Program-made: the position numbers and the translations under genes | Shown: positions 47,563 through 56,466 of the stretch, piece after piece | Layout: the number at the start of each line of letters is the position of its first letter | Numbering within the stretch: the stretch's first letter is position 1 | Assembly (NCBI RefSeq): GCF_000382225.1 | Contig: NZ_KB907808.1 | Location: 94,091 to 158,090, forward strand | Origin: Hymenobacter aerophilus DSM 13606 | Lineage (GTDB): Bacteria; Bacteroidota; Bacteroidia; Cytophagales; Hymenobacteraceae | DNA length: 64,000 nt | Reading direction: 5' to 3' | Notes under the pieces: generated by a model | The model's database searches: none | What the model saw: only the letters and a program-made list of their open reading frames with translations | Told to the model about the DNA's origin: nothing

Positions 47563-49335
47563 TTACACATGCCGCTCAACCAGCTCATCATAAGTATGCA
47601 CTGCCACAATCTGTCCATTCTTCAGCTCATAAATCCGGTCGCACTGGCGTAGGGTAGTAATCCGATGCGCAATAATCAGGATGGTGATATCCGTGGCGGA
47701 AAGCTTGTTGATGGCTTCGCTGACTTCTTTCTCTGTCTGCGTATCCAGCGCACTGGTTGCTTCATCCATCACCAGAATCTGCGTTTGCTTATACAGGGCG
47801 CGGGCAATGCCAATGCGCTGGCGCTGCCCGCCCGAAAGGCGGGCCCCGCGCTCACCCGATACAGTGTCCAGCCCTTCGGGCAGCGTCGCAACAAAATCGG
47901 CCAGTGAGGCCTGCTCCAGCGCATATTGCAGCCGCTGGGGGTCAGGGTTAGCTTCGCCCAACGTAATATTATCGCGGAGCGAGGCCTGCATCAGAAAGGT
48001 ATCCTGCTTCACATAACCTACCAGCTCGTGCCAGGCCTGCGTATTCTCCAGCTTAAGTGGCACTCCGTCTACCCTGATTTCGCCCGCCTGCTGGGTATAG
48101 AAACGTAGCAGCAGGTTCATCAGTGTGGTTTTACCCGACCCCGAACTGCCGATAAACCCGATTTTCGCGCCTTTCTTCACTGTAAAGCTCACCCCCTGCA
48201 ACACGGGAGTGGTACTGCCGGGAAAAGCGAAAGAGATGTTACGAAACTCTACCTGGTGCTGGAAGGAAATTGCCGGCTGCTGGGCGACCAGGTGCTCCTG
48301 CCACTCCGGCTCCTCATAAGCGTCCAGCGCTTCCAGCGTGTATAAATGCTGCTTCATCGTGACCATGCTGGCCAGAATCCGGTTCACCGACGGCATCAGC
48401 TTGTAAGCCGCCGCCGCAAATAGCCCTACAATGGTAATCAGATTGGTTTGGTCGGCCGAAAATAGCAGCGAGTAAATAATGATGGTGCTGACAGCCAGAA
48501 TTGACACCATCTCGATAATACGCACCGGCAGCAATCCGTAAACGTAGCCCTTGGCGTCCAGCGCCTGCATTATTTGCTGGTTGTCGTTGATTCGCTCCCG
48601 GAATAAGGGCAGCTTATTGGCCAGCTTCAATTCGACGTAACCCGAGAAAGTATCACTCACAATTCCGTAAGCCTTAGGCGCCTGCAGGTCGCGCTGGTGG
48701 CCCAGCTCCTGGGAGCGAGTACGTAGTACTTTATATGTGACAAGTGCCGTCGGCACAAGCGTGACGCCCAGAATTACGAACAGGATAGGCTGATAAAACA
48801 GGATACCTAGCACTACAATCACCACAATCACAATTTCGGAAAGCAACACGAATACCTGCCGGATGATGCCGTTCAAGTAGGCATTGGGCACCGTCAACAC
48901 CTCATTCACTACCTCAAAAGTGCCGATTTCCTGAAATTTCCAGAATGGTAGGCCAGTGTATTTGATAAACTGGCTGTCAATAATCTTTAGGGCTAGATCG
49001 GCCGTAAACCGCACCTGCGCGTAATTTATCCAGCTGATAAACAAATTTTTCACAATAAAAAACAAAAAGATGGCTACAATAGCCGCAATAAAAAAGGCGG
49101 TTTCATTTTGGAATCCGCCCGCATTATATAGAAAGGCCGACCACCGATGCTCCATAATATCCCCTGGCTTGGACGCCAGGGTAACTACCGGAATCAGCGA
49201 GGCGAGCCCGAATACATCCAGAAAGGAGGTAAATACCTGCAGCAGGAACATAAGCAATGCCCGTTTTTTCTCTGCTGGAGATAAATAGCGCAGAATGCTA
49301 CCTATAGCCGCTGCTAAAATATTCTGTTTTGGCAT
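47563..49335 (-). CDS. ABC exporter, MsbA/PglK-like half transporter
   Basis: 590 residues from the ATG at 49335; a TTG four codons upstream is also possible. Six N-terminal helices (about 20-320) are fused to the ATPase: Walker A GSSGSGKTTL, signature LSGGQRQRIGIARAL, Walker B ILVMDEATSALD, H-loop IAHRI. It works as a homodimer. In a polysaccharide locus it may flip a lipid-linked oligosaccharide as PglK does; the sequence alone cannot exclude lipid A or a peptide. Confidence 0.93.
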   Translation of the reverse strand: MPKQNILAAAIGSILRYLSPAEKKRALLMFLLQVFTSFLDVFGLASLIPVVTLASKPGDIMEHRWSAFLYNAGGFQNETAFFIAAIVAIFLFFIVKNLFISWINYAQVRFTADLALKIIDSQFIKYTGLPFWKFQEIGTFEVVNEVLTVPNAYLNGIIRQVFVLLSEIVIVVIVVLGILFYQPILFVILGVTLVPTALVTYKVLRTRSQELGHQRDLQAPKAYGIVSDTFSGYVELKLANKLPLFRERINDNQQIMQALDAKGYVYGLLPVRIIEMVSILAVSTIIIYSLLFSADQTNLITIVGLFAAAAYKLMPSVNRILASMVTMKQHLYTLEALDAYEEPEWQEHLVAQQPAISFQHQVEFRNISFAFPGSTTPVLQGVSFTVKKGAKIGFIGSSGSGKTTLMNLLLRFYTQQAGEIRVDGVPLKLENTQAWHELVGYVKQDTFLMQASLRDNITLGEANPDPQRLQYALEQASLADFVATLPEGLDTVSGERGARLSGGQRQRIGIARALYKQTQILVMDEATSALDTQTEKEVSEAINKLSATDITILIIAHRITTLRQCDRIYELKNGQIVAVHTYDELVERHV

Positions 49336-49347
49336 TTGCAACTGCAA

Positions 49348-49551
49348 GCTATCTATGCTTCGCTTTTAAAGATGTTTATTCGTGTATCTTCGTTTTTCAC
49401 GGTGTTCAAGCCGAAAGAGTATAAAGTAGATACCCTAAGCATGCAGTTGAACTTATTGTATTCTAAGTCGCTCGTGATGAGACAACTTAAATCCTCAAGC
49501 CAACAATTATAATAGTATTTTTTTTATCACATAAAGTTGTTCTACGTTCCC
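49348..49551. other. Intergenic gap without recognised content
   Basis: About 200 AT-rich bases between the GT2 gene and the ABC exporter. I see no hairpin, repeat or gene here. Confidence 0.5.
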
Positions 49552-50472
49552 CTAACGGCGGCCCAGCCACCGCTGTAGTTGCGTCACCTGCCTTCCGGTT
49601 ACCCCCAGCTTTGCGAGCATATATAGTCCCCAGCTCTTCAACGAACGGTCATCCTGCCAACGTATTTTCAGCCAATGCGCTGCCTGCGGACTGCCGATTT
49701 GATAAAGCAGTTCTGAACGCAGGCGCGTTTGAGCAATAATAGCAGCGTCGGCTTGCTGACTAAAGCCGCGCTGACGGTTTAGTAGCAATAACGAACCTTC
49801 TTCCATCTGCCGTTTGCGCGTATCAAAAACGGCGTTGGCATGACGACGATACCGGGCACTGATTGTAGGAGAGTATTTGAATTTATATATTTTAGCTAAG
49901 CGCAACCACATGTCCCAATCCTCAAACGGCAGGGTTTCATCATACAGTCCCACCTTCTCGTAGCATGAGCGTCGCACCAACGTACTCATTGCAGCCACTA
50001 CGCACGAATTGAGTAAAGTGAGGTAAGTATCCTCGGGATGAGGTATTGCAAAGTCATCCGGTTGTGGAATCTTCTGCCCCTCACTGTTCATAAACTCAAT
50101 GGCGCTGGTAATAACTCCTACTTCAGGGGGGGCCTGAAGTAATAAAGGTACCTGCACGGCTAATTTATCAGGTAGATACACGTCATCGGAGCCGATAATG
50201 CAGATAAACTCCCCTCGGGCATTAGTTACTACATCGTTGCATACACGGCAAACCCCTAGATTAGTGTTATGGAGAATCAGGCGTCCATTTACATCAGGGT
50301 ATTCAGCTAACCAATTTTCTGCTACTTCTACTGAATTATCGGATGAAGCATCGTCTACAATGATTAGTTCCACATATTGGTACGTCTGTAAGCGAATGCT
50401 CTCCAACGTTTCACGCAGATATGGCCCATTGTTATATGACGCGACTCCAACTGTAACTAATGGTAAATTCAT
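49552..50472 (-). CDS. Glycosyltransferase family 2 protein
   Basis: 306 residues, GT-A fold: VTVGVASYNNGPYLRETLESI, IVDDASSDNSVEV and CIIGSDDVYLPD. It is last in a tight four-gene run (fdtB, fdtA, acetyltransferase, GT2) with only six bases to the acetyltransferase gene. It may transfer the acetamido sugar made by those enzymes. Confidence 0.94.
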   Translation of the reverse strand: MNLPLVTVGVASYNNGPYLRETLESIRLQTYQYVELIIVDDASSDNSVEVAENWLAEYPDVNGRLILHNTNLGVCRVCNDVVTNARGEFICIIGSDDVYLPDKLAVQVPLLLQAPPEVGVITSAIEFMNSEGQKIPQPDDFAIPHPEDTYLTLLNSCVVAAMSTLVRRSCYEKVGLYDETLPFEDWDMWLRLAKIYKFKYSPTISARYRRHANAVFDTRKRQMEEGSLLLLNRQRGFSQQADAAIIAQTRLRSELLYQIGSPQAAHWLKIRWQDDRSLKSWGLYMLAKLGVTGRQVTQLQRWLGRR

Positions 50473-50478
50473 CGAAAT

Positions 50479-51051
50479 CTATACTAGAATTAGTCCTGCT
50501 TCAGTTTCACGGTAGCTACGTTTACCATCAGCGGAGCGCCATTCTCCTTCTTCGTTTGCGGATAGTTTCTCACCAATCTCATCTACCCAGCCGTATTGCT
50601 TAGCAGGATTACCATACACCAAAGCGTAGTCTTTTACGTCGCGAGTAACCACGGACCCGATACCAGTCATAGCGTAACGCCCGATGGTGATACCAGCCAG
50701 AATAGTACTATTGGCGCCTATTGACGCTCCTTCCCTAAGGAAGGTTGGGGTTAATTGATAGTTCTTGTTCTTACTACGTGGCCGCAAGTCGTTAGTGAAC
50801 ACAACATTTGGACCTAGGAAAACATTATTATCAATTTCTACTCCACTCCATATATAAATCCCACTTTTTAAAGTAACATTGTCACCAATCTTTACTCGAC
50901 TCTCAATAAAGCAGTGGTCACAAATGTTACAGTTGGCCCCGATAAGTACGTTTGGCATAATATGGACGAATGCCCAGATAGTGGTGCCAGTTCCTATAGT
51001 AGTAGTATCTACTATTGAAGATGGATGAACATAAAAACCGTTTTGGCCCAT
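50479..51051 (-). CDS. Hexapeptide-repeat sugar N-acetyltransferase
   Basis: 190 residues. Left-handed beta-helix repeats from about 8 to 150 (IGTGTTIWAFVHIMPN, IGANCNICDHCFIES, VFLGPNVVFTND, IGANSTILAGITIGRYAMTGIGSVVTRDV), then YGNPAKQYGWV. This is the WbpD/FdtC/QdtC branch, which N-acetylates amino sugars with acetyl-CoA. Between fdtA and a GT2, it is most likely the 3-N-acetyltransferase finishing dTDP-Fuc3NAc or dTDP-Qui3NAc. Confidence 0.92.
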   Translation of the reverse strand: MGQNGFYVHPSSIVDTTTIGTGTTIWAFVHIMPNVLIGANCNICDHCFIESRVKIGDNVTLKSGIYIWSGVEIDNNVFLGPNVVFTNDLRPRSKNKNYQLTPTFLREGASIGANSTILAGITIGRYAMTGIGSVVTRDVKDYALVYGNPAKQYGWVDEIGEKLSANEEGEWRSADGKRSYRETEAGLILV

Positions 51052-51057
51052 TGTATT

Positions 51058-51474
51058 TTATTTTGAAGCTAGTCTTTTAAACTCATCATAATCCCTGATA
51101 TATTCTTCTTCAGTGTATTCCAAAGAAGCCAGACACATTAGCACTGCATCAGGTGAAAACTTTATGGTACGCCAATAATGCCGAGGAATATACAAACCCA
51201 AACCCGGTCGATTCAAATGATAAATCGTTTGCTGACCATACACGCTTTCTAAAGTAAATTCAATAGTGCCGGCTACTGCAAAAATTATTTGCTCTAGTTC
51301 CCGATGTGCATGATGCCCTCTAATTACGTCTTCAGCAACACTGTATGTCCAATACACTCGCTGTATGCAAAAGGGTAAAGCACTATTTGCTGCTACTGTC
51401 ATGAAACCAGTAGTGGGGTCACCTAATTGAGAGAACTCAATAAGTCTGGGTTGCATTGTGGCTAACGAATCCAT
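51058..51474 (-). CDS. fdtA: dTDP-4-keto-6-deoxyglucose 3,4-ketoisomerase (FdtA/QdtA cupin)
   Basis: 138 residues from the ATG at 51474, two bases after the aminotransferase stop. A single cupin with IRGHHAHRELEQIIFAVAG, where H-x-H is the catalytic region, and IPRHYWRTIKFSPDAVLMCLAS. It moves the keto group from C4 to C3 of dTDP-4-keto-6-deoxyglucose. Whether the product is galacto (FdtA) or gluco (QdtA) cannot be decided, so the symbol is provisional. Confidence 0.88.
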   Translation of the reverse strand: MDSLATMQPRLIEFSQLGDPTTGFMTVAANSALPFCIQRVYWTYSVAEDVIRGHHAHRELEQIIFAVAGTIEFTLESVYGQQTIYHLNRPGLGLYIPRHYWRTIKFSPDAVLMCLASLEYTEEEYIRDYDEFKRLASK

Positions 51475-51476
51475 CG

Positions 51477-52580
51477 CTAATCGAAGTAAGAGCGAACAGC
51501 TTCGGCTACCTGTACAACTTGCTCTTCCGTCATTCCTGGCCACATGGGCAGGCTCAGGCTGGTAGCGGCCAGTTCCTCAGCAATGGGGAAAGCTCCTTTC
51601 CTGATGTTCATGTGCGCATAGGCCTGCTGCTGGTGCGGTGGTACGGGATAGTGGATAAGGGTACCGATACCGGCGGCCGTTAAGTGCTCCTGCAGCGCAT
51701 CCCGCCGGGCAGTGCGCACCACATACAGATGGTACACATGGGTGCTGCCAAGAGCCGCAACCGGTAGCTGCAACCCTTCAATCCCGCGCAGGTGGGTGTC
51801 ATACCAGGCGGCCACCTGCTGACGCTGGCGCGTCCATTCGGGCAGATAGCCTAGCTTAACCGACAATACCGCGGCCTGCAATTCATCCAGGCGGGAGTTG
51901 TAGCCGACCACCTCGTTGTAGTATTTCTGCTGCGAGCCGTAATTGCGCAGCACCCGCAGCTTCTGGGCTACTCCCTCATCGTTGGTGGTTACGGCCCCGG
52001 CATCACCTAAAGCCCCCAGGTTTTTGCCGGGGTAGAAGCTTGTGCCATTGGCGGCCCCGAAGCTGCCCGTCAGTTGGCCGTGCGCGGTTGCCCCCTGGGC
52101 CTGGGCGTTGTCTTCTATCACCAGCAGCTGGTGCCGCTGCGCAATTTCCATGATTGCCCGCATTTCGCAGGCCTGGCCGTACAGGTGCACGGGCATAATA
52201 GCCCGCGTGCGGGGCGTGATGGCGGCCTCAATCAGCCGCGGATCGAGGTTGTAGGTAATGGGGCTGGGCTCGACCGGCACCGGCACCGCCCCCACATACG
52301 ACACTGCCAGCCAGGTGGCGATATAGGTATTGGAAGGCACAATTACTTCATCACCAGCCCCGATGCCCAAGGCTACCAGCGAGAGGTGCAGCGCATCCAG
52401 CCCATTCGCAACTCCTACGCAGTAGCCGGCGCCACTGAATTTGGCATAGGCGGCTTCGAAGTCACGGACGCTTTGCCCGAGCACGTACCACTGAGAATCA
52501 TACACGCGGCCTACTGCCTCCAGTATTTCTTCCCGGATGGGCTGGTGTTGCGGGGCAAAGGAAAGGAAAGGTACTTGCAT
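51477..52580 (-). CDS. fdtB: dTDP-3-keto-6-deoxyhexose 3-aminotransferase (FdtB/QdtB)
   Basis: 367 residues from the ATG at 52580 ([12 protein letters not shown]). A DegT-type PLP enzyme: [45 protein letters not shown], and the PLP lysine in [26 protein letters not shown] is the form typical of the FdtB/QdtB group. It aminates the 3-keto sugar made by FdtA. The ATG is supported by a TAATTTTG box at 52602-52609 that overlaps the alternative TTG start. Confidence 0.92.
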   Translation of the reverse strand: MQVPFLSFAPQHQPIREEILEAVGRVYDSQWYVLGQSVRDFEAAYAKFSGAGYCVGVANGLDALHLSLVALGIGAGDEVIVPSNTYIATWLAVSYVGAVPVPVEPSPITYNLDPRLIEAAITPRTRAIMPVHLYGQACEMRAIMEIAQRHQLLVIEDNAQAQGATAHGQLTGSFGAANGTSFYPGKNLGALGDAGAVTTNDEGVAQKLRVLRNYGSQQKYYNEVVGYNSRLDELQAAVLSVKLGYLPEWTRQRQQVAAWYDTHLRGIEGLQLPVAALGSTHVYHLYVVRTARRDALQEHLTAAGIGTLIHYPVPPHQQQAYAHMNIRKGAFPIAEELAATSLSLPMWPGMTEEQVVQVAEAVRSYFD

Positions 52581-52601
52581 AGCGTTGCTGGAGCGAAGCC
52601 A

Positions 52602-52609
52602 CAAAATTA
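52602..52609 (-). promoter_or_regulatory. Candidate -7 box TAATTTTG for the fdtB operon
   Basis: Perfect TAnnTTTG match on the minus strand, 21 bases before the fdtB ATG. It fixes the start choice, since the only alternative lies within the box. It probably drives fdtB-fdtA-acetyltransferase-GT2. Confidence 0.6.
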
Positions 52610-52742
52610 GGCAATGTTCGGCACTACACTGCGCAACTATCTTCGTTGGCTAAGTTAGCAGGTGCGGAACAGGAAAGCTACTCGCTGATTAGGCCCTTTC
52701 ATCGGGCCTTCTGCAAAACAGGCTTTGCCACTTACGGGCAGT

Positions 52743-52786
52743 GAACATGTCTGGAACAAAGTGCCGGCTTTGTTCCAGACATGTTC
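52743..52786. terminator. Perfect 19-bp hairpin between GT8 and fdtB
   Basis: Arms GAACATGTCTGGAACAAAG (52743-52761) and its exact complement (52768-52786) with a six-base loop. It lies about 60 bases beyond the GT8 stop. No T tract follows in either direction, so it may block RNA decay or mark a processed end instead of terminating. Confidence 0.75.
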
Positions 52787-52843
52787 GCGTCTGAAGCAGC
52801 AATTCGTATCGGGCCAAAAGAGCATGCGGCATGGCCGCAGCGG

Positions 52844-53806
52844 TTACCCCCGGCCCAGCTTACGCTTGACGAGCCGCCATACGGCTCCGACTTCGGGGTA
52901 ATTGAAATAGGTTTCCAGCATACGGCTGCGCAGCAGCTGCCCCAGGGCTTTGCGGGTCAGCGGTTTGGGCAGGTAGCGTCCCTGCCCTGCCCGGGGCGAC
53001 TGCCGCAGGTAGTGCGGGTACAGGAAGCGCAGCTTGTTTTCGCAGGCCCGGTGCCAGGGCTTGTTGCGGCCATTGAAGTGAATAATAACTTTGTCGGCCA
53101 GAAAATTCTGGTAATCCCGCCTGGCCAGGTTGGGCGGAATATAGGCTTTCATCAGGTTGTAGCGCTTATCCAGCCGGTGCCAGCCACCAGCGAAGACTAC
53201 ATTGAGGGCATCCTGGTCGTGGTAGTCGAGTTTGGCAGCCAACCGACGGATCACCTCAATGGCCCGCTCGCTGATGCGCTGAGCCCGCCAACGCGGCATA
53301 TCCATCAGCAACAGGCCCGAATTAAAATAATCGTCCATATCGGCAATACCGATTTCGGCGCGCGAAGGCATCTCGGTATCCAGTACAGCTCCCACAGCCA
53401 CCCCGCCCAAATCTGTCTGGTACAGCTCCAACAGGTTGCCGACGACCAGCATATCAACGTCCATATAAAGCAGCCGATCGATGTCCTGCGGAATCAACCG
53501 GGGGAAAAACAGCCGATAATAAGCAGCCAGCGTGATGTAGGCCTCCGGCTCATCGGGGCCGGGTACAGGAAAGCCCTGCGTGACGTCAGCATTCAGTTCA
53601 TAGAAACACATGTCGCCCCCTTGCTTACGGGCATAGGCTACCAATTGTGCTTTTTCCGCTGCCGGTACTCCCTTAGCAATGGCATGGACGTGGATGCGGC
53701 AATCCTGGTTGTTGGCAAATACCGAGGCCAGCAACACGTAAACCGGCATGATATAGCCTTCATCAAACGCCAGGGCTATATGCACGGCGGGGGTAATCTT
53801 TTCCAT
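52844..53806 (-). CDS. Glycosyltransferase family 8 protein
   Basis: 320 residues from the ATG at 53806 (MEKITPAVHIALAFD). GT-A retaining enzyme: VHIALAFDEGYIMPVYVLLASVFANN, the DxD site in LLYMDVDMLVVGN, YFNSGLLLMDM and the late HFNGRNKPW. It resembles LPS alpha-glycosyltransferases (WaaJ/RfaJ type) that use UDP-glucose or UDP-galactose. A TTG start 54 bases upstream is in frame; a TACCTTTG box at 53891-53898 would suit either. Confidence 0.94.
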   Translation of the reverse strand: MEKITPAVHIALAFDEGYIMPVYVLLASVFANNQDCRIHVHAIAKGVPAAEKAQLVAYARKQGGDMCFYELNADVTQGFPVPGPDEPEAYITLAAYYRLFFPRLIPQDIDRLLYMDVDMLVVGNLLELYQTDLGGVAVGAVLDTEMPSRAEIGIADMDDYFNSGLLLMDMPRWRAQRISERAIEVIRRLAAKLDYHDQDALNVVFAGGWHRLDKRYNLMKAYIPPNLARRDYQNFLADKVIIHFNGRNKPWHRACENKLRFLYPHYLRQSPRAGQGRYLPKPLTRKALGQLLRSRMLETYFNYPEVGAVWRLVKRKLGRG

Positions 53807-53983
53807 GAATACGGATGGGCGTGAGCAGCTACCACTACCCGGCAGCGCCAGCTTATTCAAGCTACGCTAGGTAACTGGCTGATTTAGGTGCAAAGGTAAA
53901 AGTACGGTAAAGGTACGCTCCACAATCAGATGCTTAGCTGAGCTCGTAGCTTTCAACTATTCGCTGGTCAAAACGCCCGATGG

Positions 53984-55159
53984 TTATCGGCGGCTGGTGA
54001 GCAGGCGGTGCATTGGGTGCTCCACAAATTTGTAGAGTGCAATTGCTACCAGGTTAATGATAACAAACTTACCTAGTATACTGTGGGTGACGAAATCATT
54101 AAGAAAAAAGTCGAGTATGCCTACATGTATAAGGTAGAACGAATAGGAGCTTTTGCCCAGCAGATCGAAGAATGGGGTTTCCAGCAATCTTTTCATCCAA
54201 TTCTGCTCATAGAGCAGGCCCCAGAAGAGTATCACTATACCCACAGGCAGGATAGCGTTGCGCACCACATAGGAAATAGGGTTAAGCATGTGCATAACGG
54301 CTATATCAGTGGGCGTATTACGCTCTGCGTAAGCGAGAAGCGCCATGCAGAGCGCCATCCAGCTAATACCGACCCCAGTTAGCAGAAACCCTTTTTTCTG
54401 CGTGCCCGGCTTGTGACGGATATAAAGAGCCAGGCCCATGCCGGCCAGAAACTCCAGACAACGACCAAAGAATGTCCAGTCGAGCATGAAGCGAACGGAG
54501 CCAAAAAAGCCGAACAGCTGATCATGGAAGGTGGAACCGATAGCGACCAGCAGCAGCCCGACACCGAGTAGCAGGAATGGGTAGAAGAACAGGCGTCGCC
54601 AGTCGCGGCGCAACCCTAGTAACAGAAAGGGGGCGCTCAGATAAAAGCATTCTTCCACCGTCAGCGACCAGCCCTGACCAGCCATTGTGAACCGGTATCG
54701 GTCAAAAAAGCCGCGAAGAAACGTCAGATTCAGGAACACAACCCATATTTTATCCTTCAGGTTGTAGAACTTCCATAAGCGTGAAGGGTCGTAGCCGGCG
54801 TTTATAGTCGTGCCGATCAAGGTAGCAATAGTCACCAGAAAGTACATGGGGTATATACGTGCTACCCGGTTCCGGATGTAGCGGCGCGCCCATTGCCAGT
54901 TCAGCGCAATGCTCTGCTCGTAGCGCACCGCAATGAGAAACCCGCTAAGCACAAAAAACACGGAAACACCGATTGATAAGGCTCCAAAAAAAGGAGCCAG
55001 ATATCGTTGCGTCAGTCCTCCCAGCCCTTCACCAAGGAAAGGGTTATCGTGCGAGAGAAAAACCATGTAGGCTGCAATGGCACGTACCCCGGTCAGAACG
55101 GGAAAGTACTGTTTTGCTGCTGACGCCGCCACCGTTTTATCGGTAATATCAATTGTCAC
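53984..55159 (-). CDS. Acyltransferase family 3 (OafA/YrhL-like) membrane protein
   Basis: 391 residues with about ten helices. Family marks: FPVLTGVRAIAAYMVFLSH with the N-terminal R and H, VFFVLSGFLIAVRYE, WSLTVEECFYL and the late SSYSFYLIHVGILDF. It moves acetyl or another acyl group onto sugars of the surface polysaccharide from the inner membrane. The start is GTG. It closes the main polysaccharide block on the right before the transposon-rich gap. Confidence 0.93.
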   Translation of the reverse strand: MTIDITDKTVAASAAKQYFPVLTGVRAIAAYMVFLSHDNPFLGEGLGGLTQRYLAPFFGALSIGVSVFFVLSGFLIAVRYEQSIALNWQWARRYIRNRVARIYPMYFLVTIATLIGTTINAGYDPSRLWKFYNLKDKIWVVFLNLTFLRGFFDRYRFTMAGQGWSLTVEECFYLSAPFLLLGLRRDWRRLFFYPFLLLGVGLLLVAIGSTFHDQLFGFFGSVRFMLDWTFFGRCLEFLAGMGLALYIRHKPGTQKKGFLLTGVGISWMALCMALLAYAERNTPTDIAVMHMLNPISYVVRNAILPVGIVILFWGLLYEQNWMKRLLETPFFDLLGKSSYSFYLIHVGILDFFLNDFVTHSILGKFVIINLVAIALYKFVEHPMHRLLTSRR

Positions 55160-55309
55160 TTTTAGAATTTTTCAAATACAAGAAATACGTAGCAGCTCGG
55201 AGTATACCCGGCTACCTTTATCGACGAGCTGAGCAGCAAAGGTCTCGTTTTTATTGGGTAGCACCAACAGCAGATCCGATAATTTACTTCCATAGGTAGG
55301 TGCGCACGG

Positions 55310-55401
55310 ATTGCGGGACGCTGAGGCTGCTGCTCCCGCAATGAGATTTTAGCTTTTTGTAGCATTCAAAAAAATCTCATTCGCGAATGCTACGAAAATC
55401 T
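55310..55401 (+). other. Cluster of overlapping inverted repeats, possible RNA fold
   Basis: ATTGCGGGA (55310-55318) pairs with TCCCGCAAT (55334-55342). AATGAGATTTT (55340-55350) pairs with 55371-55381, while GTAGCATTC (55359-55367), lying between these arms, pairs with 55385-55393. The last two helices interleave, as in a pseudoknot. AGATTTT also has a second partner at 55395-55401. It lies in the 256-base gap between the acyltransferase gene and the IS; no gene is seen there. Confidence 0.5.
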
Positions 55402-55468
55402 TGTGGTTCGTTCTATAGCGGTTTCACGGACAGCTTATCCTTTTCTGCTGCTTTGCGTAGGGTAAGGT

Positions 55469-55822
55469 ATGCAACCTTACTCACTTGATTTACGCACCCG
55501 CGTGGCCGCCGCTTGTGCGCAGCCCGGCTCGCGCCAGCAGCAGGTCGCTGAGCGCTTCGGCGTGAGCGTCTCGTTCATTAAAAAGTTGCGCCACCAGCAG
55601 CGGGCCACCGGCTCATTGGCCCCCAAGCCGGCCAGCGGTGGCCCGGCCCGCCTCATTTCGCCCGCCGAGCAGGCCTGGCTCGTCGCCTACGTAGGCCAAC
55701 ACGCCGATGCCACGCTGGCCGAGTTGAACGCCGCCTGGCAGGCCGAGTTTGGCCGCCCGGTGGGCCAGACCAGCATTTGGAACGTGCTCAACGAGCACGG
55801 CTTACGCCGAAAAAAAAAGTAA
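55469..55822 (+). CDS. IS630 transposase, N-terminal frame (helix-turn-helix)
   Basis: 117 residues: MQPYSLDLRTRVAAAC is the usual IS630 start, then a helix-turn-helix (QQVAERFGVSVSFIKKL) that binds the terminal repeats, and the start of the second winged helix (LNAAWQAEFG). The frame stops just after a run of nine A (55810-55818). One A fewer would join it to the catalytic frame. Confidence 0.9.
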   Translation: MQPYSLDLRTRVAAACAQPGSRQQQVAERFGVSVSFIKKLRHQQRATGSLAPKPASGGPARLISPAEQAWLVAYVGQHADATLAELNAAWQAEFGRPVGQTSIWNVLNEHGLRRKKK

Positions 55823-56429
55823 GCACGCCACCGAGCGCGACACGGAGCGCGTGCGCGCGGCGCGGGCCGAACACGTTGAAACCGTTTGTACACGGCCCGA
55901 TGTGGCCCGCTTCCATTTTCTCGACGAGACGGGCCTGCGCCTGCACTATTGCCGCCACTATGCCCGGGCGAAAGGCGGACAGCGCGTGGGCCAGCCCGTG
56001 CCGCTGACCAGGGGCCGCTCGTTGACGCTGATCGGGGCGTTGTCGGTGCGGGGTTTGGGGGCGGTGCAACTGCTGGAGGGCGGCCTGAACTACGTGAATT
56101 TTGCCTGGTACGTGACCGAGTGTCTGGCCCCCACGTTGCGGCGGGGCGATGTGCTGGTGCTCGATAACGCATCGGCCCATAAACTTAGTGGGGTAAAACA
56201 GTGGCTAGCCGGGCGGGGCGTGGAACTGCTGTTTCTGCCGCCCTACTCGCCCGACTTCACCCCCGTCGAGCAGGCTTGGAGCAAGCTCAAAACCAAGCTG
56301 CGCGCCGCTCAGGCCCGTACCCGCGAGGCGCTCGAGCAAGCCGTGCAGCAGGCCATCAGCTGGATTACGAGCCAGGATGCGCGCAACTGGTTTGACCATT
56401 GCGGCTATCATACCCAACCCGCCCAATGA
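55749..56429 (+). CDS. IS630 transposase, C-terminal DDE frame
   Basis: The catalytic half in the +1 frame. Only the part after the A tract (KKSKHATERDTERVRAARAEHVE onward, shown here in short) is meaningful. DDE residues: D in FHFLDETGL, D in VLVLDNASAH and E in DFTPVEQAWSKLK. The catalytic core looks complete. Expression must rely on frameshifting or transcript slippage at the nine-A tract, unless the element is inactive. Confidence 0.88.
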   Translation: MAARWARPAFGTCSTSTAYAEKKSKHATERDTERVRAARAEHVETVCTRPDVARFHFLDETGLRLHYCRHYARAKGGQRVGQPVPLTRGRSLTLIGALSVRGLGAVQLLEGGLNYVNFAWYVTECLAPTLRRGDVLVLDNASAHKLSGVKQWLAGRGVELLFLPPYSPDFTPVEQAWSKLKTKLRAAQARTREALEQAVQQAISWITSQDARNWFDHCGYHTQPAQ

Positions 56430-56466
56430 CGGGATAAACTGTTCTCGAAACCGCTATAGGGGCACG

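Larger units (their letters stand above)
55416..56456 (+). mobile_element. IS630-family insertion sequence
   Basis: About 1.04 kb. Imperfect terminal inverted repeats: TAGCGGTTTCACGGACAGCTTATCC at the left and, reversed, TAGCGGTTTCGAGAACAGTTTATCCC at the right. TA dinucleotides flank both ends (55414-55415 and 56457-56458), which fits the TA duplication of the family. It carries two overlapping transposase frames. The right end stops eight bases before the XRE-like gene. Confidence 0.9.
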
